Assembly: GCA_903902035.1 (NCBI GenBank)
Contig: CAIUTG010000046.1
Location: forward strand, 1 to 34,033
From: an uncultured Curvibacter sp.
GTDB taxonomy: Bacteria; Pseudomonadota; Gammaproteobacteria; Burkholderiales; Burkholderiaceae_C
Length of the DNA: 34,033 bases
Direction: 5' to 3'
Position 1 is the stretch's first letter. Every line of letters begins with the position of its first letter. Below, piece by piece: positions 20,026 to 30,699 of the stretch. Position numbers and translations under genes: made by a program. The notes beneath the pieces were generated by a model, which ran no database searches, was not told the origin of the DNA, and saw only the letters and a program-made list of their open reading frames with translations.

Positions 20026-20586
20026 ATGGCCCTCAAATCCACCATTTTCAAAGCCCAGCTGGCCATCGCCGACATTGAGCACGGCTACTATGCTGACCAC
20101 GCGCTCACCCTGGCGCGCCACCCCAGCGAGACCGACGAGCGCATGATGGTGCGCCTGGTGGCCCTGGCACTCAACGCGCACTGCCTGCAAGACCTCTGCC
20201 AAGGCGATGGCACCTTGGCCTTTGGCTCTGGCCTGTCCGACCCCGAAGACCCCGATGTCTCCTTGACCGACTTCACCGGCCAAAAACGGCTCTGGATTGA
20301 GGTCGGCCAACCCGAAGACCGCCCCCTCGTCAAAGCCTGCCAGAAGGCCGACCAGGTGATGGTGTATTGCTTTCACCACGCCGCCGAAGTCTGGTGGAAA
20401 GGCATTGAATCCAAACTCAGCCGCCTGGACAAACTGCAAGTCTGGCGCGTCCCGACCGAGGTCTCCCAGAACCTGGCCCAATGGGCCGAACGCAGCATGC
20501 AGCTACAAGCCACCGTTCAGGAAGGTGGCCTCTTGATGAGCAACGGGCAACACAGTTTGGAAATCGAGTGCCTGCGCTGGAAATGA
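20026..20586 (+). CDS. yaeQ: YaeQ family protein
   Basis: 186 aa; MALKSTIFKAQLAIADIEHGYYADHALTLARHPSETDERMMVRLVALAL...LWIEVGQP..VWWKGIESKLSRLDKLQVWRVP resembles the YaeQ family. Confidence 0.9.
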   Translation: MALKSTIFKAQLAIADIEHGYYADHALTLARHPSETDERMMVRLVALALNAHCLQDLCQGDGTLAFGSGLSDPEDPDVSLTDFTGQKRLWIEVGQPEDRPLVKACQKADQVMVYCFHHAAEVWWKGIESKLSRLDKLQVWRVPTEVSQNLAQWAERSMQLQATVQEGGLLMSNGQHSLEIECLRWK

Positions 20587-20600
20587 TGTGAAGCGAGGGC

Positions 20601-20999
20601 TCAGGCCCGCTCGGCATAGCGGTTGAAACGCCAGGCGTCGCCTGACAGCGTGATGCGGTGCCAGGTTTGACGTTTCTCGCCCGGACTCATGCTGGGCCAA
20701 TGCTGAACCTCTTCAAAGGTTCGACCACACCCCTTGCAGACCTCGTCGCCCTGACTGGTCGAGCAAATCGCGATGCAAGGGGTATCGGGTGTACTGAGGT
20801 ACCAGCGGGTCCAGGCCTCGGCGGCTTTGGCGGGCAGGGTGAATTCATCCACCTCGTCTTCATGAAAATACACCATCAGGGCATACACCTCGGCCAAGGC
20901 GCGCAATTCGGGCGCGAGGGTCACCCCATCGGGGGACGGGCTCAGGTGGCGCCAAAAATTAATGGCCGCCTCCATGTCGGTGATGTGAATGCCTGCCAT
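20601..20999 (-). CDS. DUF3717 + DUF1289 fusion protein
   Basis: N-term IHITDMEAAINFWRHLSPS (DUF3717-like), C-term DTPCIAICSTSQGDEVCKGCGRTFEEVQHWPSMSPGEKRQTWHRI (DUF1289-like, four Cys). Confidence 0.8.
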   Translation of the reverse strand: MAGIHITDMEAAINFWRHLSPSPDGVTLAPELRALAEVYALMVYFHEDEVDEFTLPAKAAEAWTRWYLSTPDTPCIAICSTSQGDEVCKGCGRTFEEVQHWPSMSPGEKRQTWHRITLSGDAWRFNRYAERA

Positions 21000-21049
21000 G
21001 GGTCGGGGTTCTTGAAGTGGACCAAGATGATAGCGCTATGCTTGGGGCC

Positions 21050-21403
21050 ATGAAACTCATCTTGAAATGGATTTTGAGTGCCGCCGCCTTGTTGTGCGTG
21101 GCCTATGTTTACGACGGGGTTCGGGTCAGCAGCTTCGGCGACGCCCTGCTGGCCGCCCTGGTGATTGGCTTGCTCAACACCTTGGTGCGCCCCGTGCTCG
21201 TGGTCCTCACGCTGCCGGTGACCTTGGTCACCCTGGGGCTTTTTTTGTTTGTCATCAATGCCCTGATGTTCTGGGCGGCATCGGGCTTGCTCAATGGCTT
21301 TGCCGTGGCGGGCTTTGGCGCGGCGCTGCTGGGTTCCTTGATTTACTCCGCGCTCGGCATGCTGATTGACTCAGCGCTCAGCCGCCTGTTCCTTCAAGAG
21401 TAA
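21050..21403 (+). CDS. YvlD/'phage holin family' (DUF360-like) small integral membrane protein
   Basis: 117 aa; MKLILKWILSAAALLCVAYVYDGVRVSSFGDALLAALVIGLLNTLVRPVLVVLTLPVTLVTLGLFLFVINALMFW...: 3-4 TM helices and the family-typical NxxVRPxLxxLxLPxxxxTLGLF motif. Confidence 0.87.
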   Translation: MKLILKWILSAAALLCVAYVYDGVRVSSFGDALLAALVIGLLNTLVRPVLVVLTLPVTLVTLGLFLFVINALMFWAASGLLNGFAVAGFGAALLGSLIYSALGMLIDSALSRLFLQE

Positions 21404-22936
21404 GGCGACCTCGCGGGCGCGGGTATCGACAATCGAGGCGTCAACCTGTTGGCTGCTCCCGGCGCTGCCGTCCAGACTCTCGGCGTTTTGCCGCCCCCAA
21501 TTCTGGGCTGCCCGAAAACGATCCAACGCGCCTTGGTAGTCAAAATGCGCCACCTGAACCTCGGCCTCATCCCGCAGAGCGCGCAAGGTATACCCTTCAG
21601 CCTGATTCACACGCCCCAGGAGCGACCAAGCACTGGCGTCACGCGGGTGCAGCGTCACCCAGGTGCGCAGCTCGCCCTCGGCCGCCGACAAATCAGCGCG
21701 CGCTTGCGGCGATGGGGTTTGCTGAAAAGCCATCAAACGCCCCTGCGTCGCATAGAACAATTCGGGCCGTGGGCCTTGCGCCGAGCAAGGCAGGCCCAAA
21801 GCGGGTCGGGGGTCATCTGACGCCAAACCGACCTCTGCCGCCAACAGCGCTTGTAAACGCAAGGCCGGCGGGTCATTGGCCACCAAAACCCCCAGGCGCT
21901 CGGTCCAGGCTTTGGCCAAAACAAATTCCCGCATCGACAAGGCCGTCAGGATGCCAGTCGTCAAGCCAGTGACTTGCCGCACCAAGCGCTCCTCTTTGAA
22001 ATCGGAGCGCTGCGGGTCACGCAACCATTCGCGCTGCTGGTCAGGGGCCCGCGTGGCCATGGCACGCGCCCGCGCGCTGACGATGGCGTGCTCCAAAGTG
22101 GCGGGCTCAACCGCTGGCATGGGCGGCTGGCCACGCAACTCCTGGCGTGACTGCATATCGGCAATGCGCTCGGTCGTCAAAGGGTGGCTGCGCAAATAGG
22201 GAAAGCCGCCCGAATCGTTGTGGCGTGAGGCCACCTGAAGCTTGTCAAACATGGTCACGAAACCGCGACCATCAAAGCCCGCGTCGGTCATCACGCCATA
22301 ACCGACCCGATCGGCCTCCCGCTCCATGTCGCGCGAATAATTCAACTGGCTTTGAATCATGCCGGCCTGTCCCCCCATGATCACAGCCCCCGCCACATCG
22401 GGGCTGCGGCTGGCCGCTATCAAGCCCAGGATCATGGCGGCCATCATCAAGGGCATCTCACGCGACTCTTTGGCCATTGAGCGTGAAATATGCCGCTGGG
22501 TGATGTGGCTGGTTTCGTGGCCCAGCACCGAGGCCAGCTCGTCGCGGCTGGTCACCAGGGACAAGAGGCCCAAATAAACCCCCATGTACCCACCCGGCAA
22601 AGCAAACGCATTCACCTCGCGGTCACGCCCCAACAAGACCTCCCAGGCAAAGCGCTGGTCCATGTCTTCCGGCAGTTCGCCACGCCGACGAGCGGCATCC
22701 AGCAACCGTTTCCAGGTGCCTTCCACATAGTCCATCAGGACCGGATCATCCAAATAATCGCTGTCCCGATAAAGCTCGCGCACAATTTGATCACCCAAGC
22801 GGCGCTCGGCGGCCAGGCTCATCTCACCCGCATCGCCCAGCGTGGGCAAACCAGCGGCCATGAGCGTGGCAGGCTGGCCCAGCAGCAAACCCAGGCAGCA
22901 CAGAAGACTCAAAACCTTTGAAAACAATCGACGCAT
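21371..22936 (-). CDS. M48 family metalloprotease, BepA/YfgC-like
   Basis: Signal peptide MRRLFSKVLSLLCCLGLLLGQPATLMAAGL; zinc motif LGHETSHITQRHISRS (HExxH); NAFALPGGYMGVYLGLL; C-terminal TPR-like region. Confidence 0.9.
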   Translation of the reverse strand: MRRLFSKVLSLLCCLGLLLGQPATLMAAGLPTLGDAGEMSLAAERRLGDQIVRELYRDSDYLDDPVLMDYVEGTWKRLLDAARRRGELPEDMDQRFAWEVLLGRDREVNAFALPGGYMGVYLGLLSLVTSRDELASVLGHETSHITQRHISRSMAKESREMPLMMAAMILGLIAASRSPDVAGAVIMGGQAGMIQSQLNYSRDMEREADRVGYGVMTDAGFDGRGFVTMFDKLQVASRHNDSGGFPYLRSHPLTTERIADMQSRQELRGQPPMPAVEPATLEHAIVSARARAMATRAPDQQREWLRDPQRSDFKEERLVRQVTGLTTGILTALSMREFVLAKAWTERLGVLVANDPPALRLQALLAAEVGLASDDPRPALGLPCSAQGPRPELFYATQGRLMAFQQTPSPQARADLSAAEGELRTWVTLHPRDASAWSLLGRVNQAEGYTLRALRDEAEVQVAHFDYQGALDRFRAAQNWGRQNAESLDGSAGSSQQVDASIVDTRAREVALLLKEQAAER

Positions 22937-22975
22937 GCCCGTATGATTACCCTCTAAAACAACCACTTGTTGACC

Positions 22976-23461
22976 ATGACCTCTTCCACACTGACCCATT
23001 TTGACGCACAAGGCCAAGCCCATATGGTGGATGTGGGGGCCAAACCCGCCACCCATCGGGTCGCCGTGGCGCAAGGTGATATTTTGATGCAAGCGGCCAC
23101 CTTGGCCTTGATCCTTTCAGGCAGCGCCAAAAAAGGCGACGTGCTGGGCATTGCCCGCATTGCCGGCATTCAGGGGGCCAAAAAAACCAGCGACCTGATT
23201 CCCCTTTGCCACCCCTTGGCGTTGACCCGGGTGAAGCTGGATTTGGAGACTTTAGCGCCCGAACAAGGCATCGGCATCCGCTGCACCGCCCAGGTGGAAA
23301 CCCATGGCCCCACGGGCGTTGAGATGGAAGCGCTGACCGCCGTTCAAGTGGCTTTGCTGACGGTGTACGACATGGTCAAAGCCGTGGACCGGGGCATGAC
23401 CATCAGCCAGGTCAAGCTGATGGAAAAGCACGGTGGCAAGTCGGGCAGTTTTGTGGCGTGA
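22976..23461 (+). CDS. moaC: Cyclic pyranopterin monophosphate synthase
   Basis: [36 protein letters not shown]...[20 protein letters not shown]...[28 protein letters not shown]: diagnostic MoaC motifs. Confidence 0.97.
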   Translation: MTSSTLTHFDAQGQAHMVDVGAKPATHRVAVAQGDILMQAATLALILSGSAKKGDVLGIARIAGIQGAKKTSDLIPLCHPLALTRVKLDLETLAPEQGIGIRCTAQVETHGPTGVEMEALTAVQVALLTVYDMVKAVDRGMTISQVKLMEKHGGKSGSFVA

Positions 23462-23537
23462 TGTTTTGTGGCGGGGTGGGGATTAACTTGCCGCTGTGTA
23501 GGCTCTCAGAAATCATGCAAAGTCGGATTCTTGAAGA

Positions 23538-23606
23538 TCAGTTGTCTTTGCCTGCATTATGAGAATAACCAGCATTTCAATTCTCATGAAGTTGCAAAGA
23601 ACCTGA
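23538..23606. repeat. Imperfect inverted repeat / potential long hairpin
   Basis: Left TCAG-TTGT-CTTTGC-CTGCATT-ATGAGAAT pairs with right ATTCTCAT-GAAGTT-GCAAAG-AAC-CTGA around a 13-nt spacer (aaccagcatttca). Confidence 0.6.
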
Positions 23607-23612
23607 ATGCAT

Positions 23613-23693
23613 GAAGTCTGATAAAGGCTGGTCTGCGTCGGTTACAGCCGATGCCCTGAACGGCAATGGCGGCCGTAACCAGTCTTTCAGTTC
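23613..23693. repeat. Imperfect inverted repeat / potential long hairpin
   Basis: Inner arms GGTTACAGCCG (23640-23650) and CGGCCGTAACC (23670-23680) pair at 10 of 11 positions; outer segments GAAGTCTGATAAAGGCTGGT and ACCAGTCTTTCAGTTC also pair with small indels. Confidence 0.6.
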
Positions 23694-23704
23694 CCGGCCC
23701 TTGG

Positions 23705-24049
23705 TCAAACTTTTTTCACGAACTCTGATTTGAGCTGCATCGCGCCGATGCCGTCGATCTTGCAGTCGATGTCATGGTCACCCTCGGTCAGGCGGATGTT
23801 CTTCACCTTGGTGCCGACTTTGACGACCAGTGAAGATCCTTTAAGTTTCAGGTCCTTGATCACGGTGACGGTGTCGCCATCGTGCAGGATGTTGCCAACC
23901 GCATCGTGTACTTCCGCGTGGGTCTCAGACGCCTCGGCGGGTGTCTGGTCTTTGGCCCATTCATGCCCGCATTCGGGACAGATGTATTGCGGACCATCTT
24001 CGTAGGTGAATTCGGAATTGCAATTGGGGCAGTTGGGGAGCTTGTTCAT
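23705..24049 (-). CDS. phnA: PhnA/YjdM family zinc-ribbon protein
   Basis: [34 protein letters not shown]...[68 protein letters not shown]: CxxC...CxxC zinc ribbon and PhnA C-domain. Confidence 0.94.
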   Translation of the reverse strand: MNKLPNCPNCNSEFTYEDGPQYICPECGHEWAKDQTPAEASETHAEVHDAVGNILHDGDTVTVIKDLKLKGSSLVVKVGTKVKNIRLTEGDHDIDCKIDGIGAMQLKSEFVKKV

Positions 24050-24264
24050 GCGTGGGAGTTTACGCAATCTGGCGTGCTTCACAGGTGAACATGACACACG
24101 GCTTGTGCACATGAGATGCTTGCAGACACGCTTTCAGTCCCTGAGTAGCTGCTCAGCACTACAGTCATTCGGGTTGGTAAATTCGGCCAAAGGGCCGATT
24201 TCGCGGGCTCAGGACGCCGTAGTGCCGGACCGCAATCAGCCTACAGCGGTCTTTTCGCAGCAAC

Positions 24265-24291
24265 AAAAAGCCCGGAATCCCGGGCTTTTTT
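24265..24291 (-). terminator. Rho-independent terminator downstream of gyrB (symmetrical, could act both ways)
   Basis: AAAAAGCCCGG-AATC-CCGGGCTTTTTT: 11-bp stem with flanking A and T tracts, about 50 bp past the gyrB stop. Confidence 0.88.
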
Positions 24292-24340
24292 ATATTCGCA
24301 AAGTTGAGAAAATTTGCACGACTTCTGAGAACCTACACCC

Positions 24341-28140
<3,800 letters not shown>

Positions 28141-28219
28141 GTCTACCTCTGTATTTCAGTTAGTTGTCGATGCAGCTGCATTTTCCCATCTTTTGCGCTT
28201 CGGTTTTGGCGCCCATGAC

Positions 28220-29656
28220 TCAACCCTTGAGGGTTTGCTCCAAGACGTGCAGTTGCTGGTTCAATTCGGTCATTTGTTGGCGTTCGGCCGAAATTTTCCG
28301 CACCGCATGCAAAACGGTGGTGTGGTCACGGCCACCGAACAGCTCGCCGATTTCGGGCAGGCTTTTTTGGGTTAGCTCTTTGGCCAGGTACATGGCAATT
28401 TGGCGAGGCCGGGCAATGCTGGCCGGGCGCTTTTTGCTGTACATGTCGGCGACTTTGATTTTGTAATAGTCGGCCACGGTTTTTTGGATGTTTTCCACCG
28501 AAATCTGGCGGTTTTGGATGGACAGCAAGTCGCGCAGCGCGTCTCGCGCCAGTTGAATCGAGACTTCCTTCTGGTTGAAGCGGGAATAGGCCAGAATTTT
28601 GCGCAACGCGCCTTCCAGCTCTCGCACGTTGGAGCGCACATTTTTGGCCACAAAGAAGGCCACTTCTTCGGGCATGTCGGCCCCTTCGGCGCGGGCCTTG
28701 TTGATCAAAATGGCCACCCGCATTTCCAGCTCAGGCGGCTCAATGGCCACGGTCAAGCCCGAATCAAAGCGCGACACCAGGCGCTCATGGATGTCGGTCA
28801 GCCCCTTGGGGTAGGTGTCGCTGGTCATCACGATGTGCGATTTTTTGGCCAGCAAGGCCTCAAAGGCATTGAAAAACTCTTCCTGCGTGCGGTCTTTGTT
28901 GGCAAAGAACTGCACATCGTCAATCAACAACAAATCCAGCGAGTGGTAATGGGCCTTGAATTCGTCAAAGGTCTTGCGTTGATAGGCTTTAACCACATCC
29001 GAGACAAATTGCTCAGCATGGATGTAGAGAACTTTCGCATCGGGGCGGTCGGCCAAGAGTTTGTTGCCCACCGCGTGCATCAAGTGGGTCTTACCCAAGC
29101 CGACCCCGCCATAGATGAACAAGGGGTTGTACAGATGGCCGGGCATGCTGGCCACGTGCATGGCCGCCGCGCGCGCCATGCGGTTGGCCGTGCCCTCCAC
29201 CAGGGTGTCAAAAGTCAAGCTGGTGTTGAGGCGGTTTTTAAAACTGTTGAGGCTGGGGTCTTCGGCCTGCGAGCCGCCGCCCAAAGCCGTCACGGGCGGG
29301 GCCGCAGCGGGGGCCTTGGCGCCAGCATTGGCGGGGCTTTCACGCGGAATCAAGCTCAGATCAACGCTCACCGCCTGGCCACAAAGCCGCATCAAGATTT
29401 GCTGAATTTTTTGACTGTATTGGGTGCGAATCCAGTCCAGTTTGAAGCGATTGGCCACCAGCACCGTGACCTGCGTCAGGTCGTCCGAGACCCGCACGGT
29501 CAGGGGTTTTAGCCAGGTATTGAACTGCTGCTCGGGCAGTTCTTGGGCCAATTGCTCCAGACAAGAGCGCCACAATTGAGGCCCCAGATCGGCAGTTTCA
29601 TCGCCCAGCGGGGGGGCTGGCAGCGCACCATTGGAGAGGTCAAGGCCCGAATTCAT
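28220..29656 (-). CDS. dnaA: Chromosomal replication initiator protein DnaA
   Basis: 478 aa; [22 protein letters not shown] Walker [28 protein letters not shown] Walker B, C-terminal DNA-binding signature [17 protein letters not shown]. Confidence 0.98.
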   Translation of the reverse strand: MNSGLDLSNGALPAPPLGDETADLGPQLWRSCLEQLAQELPEQQFNTWLKPLTVRVSDDLTQVTVLVANRFKLDWIRTQYSQKIQQILMRLCGQAVSVDLSLIPRESPANAGAKAPAAAPPVTALGGGSQAEDPSLNSFKNRLNTSLTFDTLVEGTANRMARAAAMHVASMPGHLYNPLFIYGGVGLGKTHLMHAVGNKLLADRPDAKVLYIHAEQFVSDVVKAYQRKTFDEFKAHYHSLDLLLIDDVQFFANKDRTQEEFFNAFEALLAKKSHIVMTSDTYPKGLTDIHERLVSRFDSGLTVAIEPPELEMRVAILINKARAEGADMPEEVAFFVAKNVRSNVRELEGALRKILAYSRFNQKEVSIQLARDALRDLLSIQNRQISVENIQKTVADYYKIKVADMYSKKRPASIARPRQIAMYLAKELTQKSLPEIGELFGGRDHTTVLHAVRKISAERQQMTELNQQLHVLEQTLKG

Positions 29657-29695
29657 GAAGTTATTTTTCTGTGGATATCTCTTAAACGGTTGTCA

Positions 29696-29724
29696 CTATA
29701 ACGCAGAAAATCCGAAGTTATCCA
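29696..29724 (-). promoter_or_regulatory. Predicted dnaA promoter
   Basis: Minus strand TGGATA (29724-29719), 17-bp spacer, TTATAG (29701-29696), 40 bp upstream of the dnaA ATG. Confidence 0.45.
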
Positions 29725-29779
29725 CAGAAAATTGACGCACGGACGTTGCTTTTTGTTGTCGGGCCTGCCGAGCCAGGGC

Positions 29780-29808
29780 TTGTCAGCCGGTTTGAAAATG
29801 GTGATAAT
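29780..29808 (+). promoter_or_regulatory. Predicted sigma70-type promoter for rpmH
   Basis: TTGTCA (29780-29785), 17-bp spacer, GATAAT (29803-29808), 23 bp upstream of the rpmH start. Confidence 0.6.
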
Positions 29809-29831
29809 TGCCGGTTCACTGGAATAAAACT

Positions 29832-29966
29832 ATGAAACGCACCTACCAACCCTCCAAAATTCGCCGCGCCCGTACCCACGGCTTTCTGGTTCGCATGAAG
29901 ACCCGTGGCGGCCGCGCTGTGATCAACGCCCGTCGCGCCAAGGGCCGCAAACGCCTGGCTGCCTGA
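29832..29966 (+). CDS. rpmH: 50S ribosomal protein L34
   Basis: 44 aa: [44 protein letters not shown]. Absent from the ORF track because it is short. Confidence 0.98.
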   Translation: MKRTYQPSKIRRARTHGFLVRMKTRGGRAVINARRAKGRKRLAA

Positions 29967-30022
29967 GCTTGAACTGAGGGGTCACCCGACCCCTTGGGCT
30001 CAAAACAACGGGTTGGATCTTT

Positions 30023-30451
30023 GTGCGACGCCTTCAAACTCGCCCACAATTTCAAGCCGTGATGGCGGGCGGCGTGGTGGCCAAAACCACCCATTTCGCT
30101 CTGCACCAATTGAAACCTCAATGGATTCAATCCGATCCCAATGGCCCTTTGGCGAATGCCCAAGGGCTTTTCTTATTGGGTCCACTCTTCCCTTGTCAAC
30201 CGCAGGCCGCCTGGCTGGGTGCGATGGTGCCCAAACGCTGGGCCAAACGGGCGGTGACACGCAATGCGTTGAAACGGCAAATTTATGCGGTGAGTGCGGA
30301 ATGTGAACCCCGCCTACCACTGGCCGCCTGGGTCGTGCGCTTGCGCGCCACTTTTGACCGCCAGCAGTTTGTCAGCGCCAGTTCGGAGCTGCTCAAGCAA
30401 GCTGCTCGCACCGAGCTGTTGCTGCTGTTCAACCAAGTGGCTCGGTCATGA
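30023..30451 (+). CDS. rnpA: Ribonuclease P protein component
   Basis: GTG start; MRRLQTRPQFQAVMAGGVVAKTTHFALHQ...LGAMVPKRWAKRAVTRNALKRQIYAV: RnpA RNR motif; located between rpmH and yidD. Confidence 0.93.
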   Translation: MRRLQTRPQFQAVMAGGVVAKTTHFALHQLKPQWIQSDPNGPLANAQGLFLLGPLFPCQPQAAWLGAMVPKRWAKRAVTRNALKRQIYAVSAECEPRLPLAAWVVRLRATFDRQQFVSASSELLKQAARTELLLLFNQVARS

Positions 30452-30699
30452 AACGCGTCTTGATCGGTCTGGTTCAGGCCTACCGCCTGCTGCTGAGCCC
30501 CTGGCTCGGATCGGCTTGCCGTTTCGAGCCCACTTGTTCCCGTTATGCCTTGGATGCCTTGGCAGCGCATGGCGCCGCCAAAGGGTCGTATTTAACCTTG
30601 CGCCGTCTGGTACGCTGCCACCCTGGCTGCGCGGGCGGGTTTGACCCTGTCCCCCCTGGTCTTTTTTCTCAACCTCGTTCACATAAGAAGTCTTCATGA
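30448..30699 (+). CDS. yidD: Membrane protein insertion efficiency factor YidD
   Basis: MKRVLIGLVQAYRLLLSPWLGSACRFEPTCSRYALDALAAHGAAKGSYLTLRRLVRCHPGCAGGFDPVPP; ATGA overlap with rnpA. Confidence 0.97.
   Translation: MKRVLIGLVQAYRLLLSPWLGSACRFEPTCSRYALDALAAHGAAKGSYLTLRRLVRCHPGCAGGFDPVPPGLFSQPRSHKKSS

Larger units (their letters stand above)
29657..29831. promoter_or_regulatory. dnaA-rpmH intergenic region with DnaA boxes (dnaA control region and candidate oriC or part of it)
   Basis: Perfect DnaA box TTATCCACA at 29718-29726 (+) and one-mismatch box ATATCCACA at 29670-29678 (-); divergent dnaA/rpmH arrangement. Confidence 0.55.

Noticed and set aside
21050-21403. 'Phage holin family' protein as evidence of a prophage
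   Set aside because: This is a common chromosomal YvlD-like membrane protein; no phage structural, lysis or integration genes are nearby.
23588-23760. Plus-strand reading frame MKSDKGWSASVTADALNGNGGRNQSFSSRP... between moaC and phnA
   Set aside because: Short, runs antisense into phnA, no SD; its sequence is better explained by the imperfect hairpin.
30448-30699. ATGA overlaps rnpA/yidD/yidC as an unusual coupling
   Set aside because: Tight packing of rpmH-rnpA-yidD-yidC-mnmE is a widely conserved arrangement and not novel.
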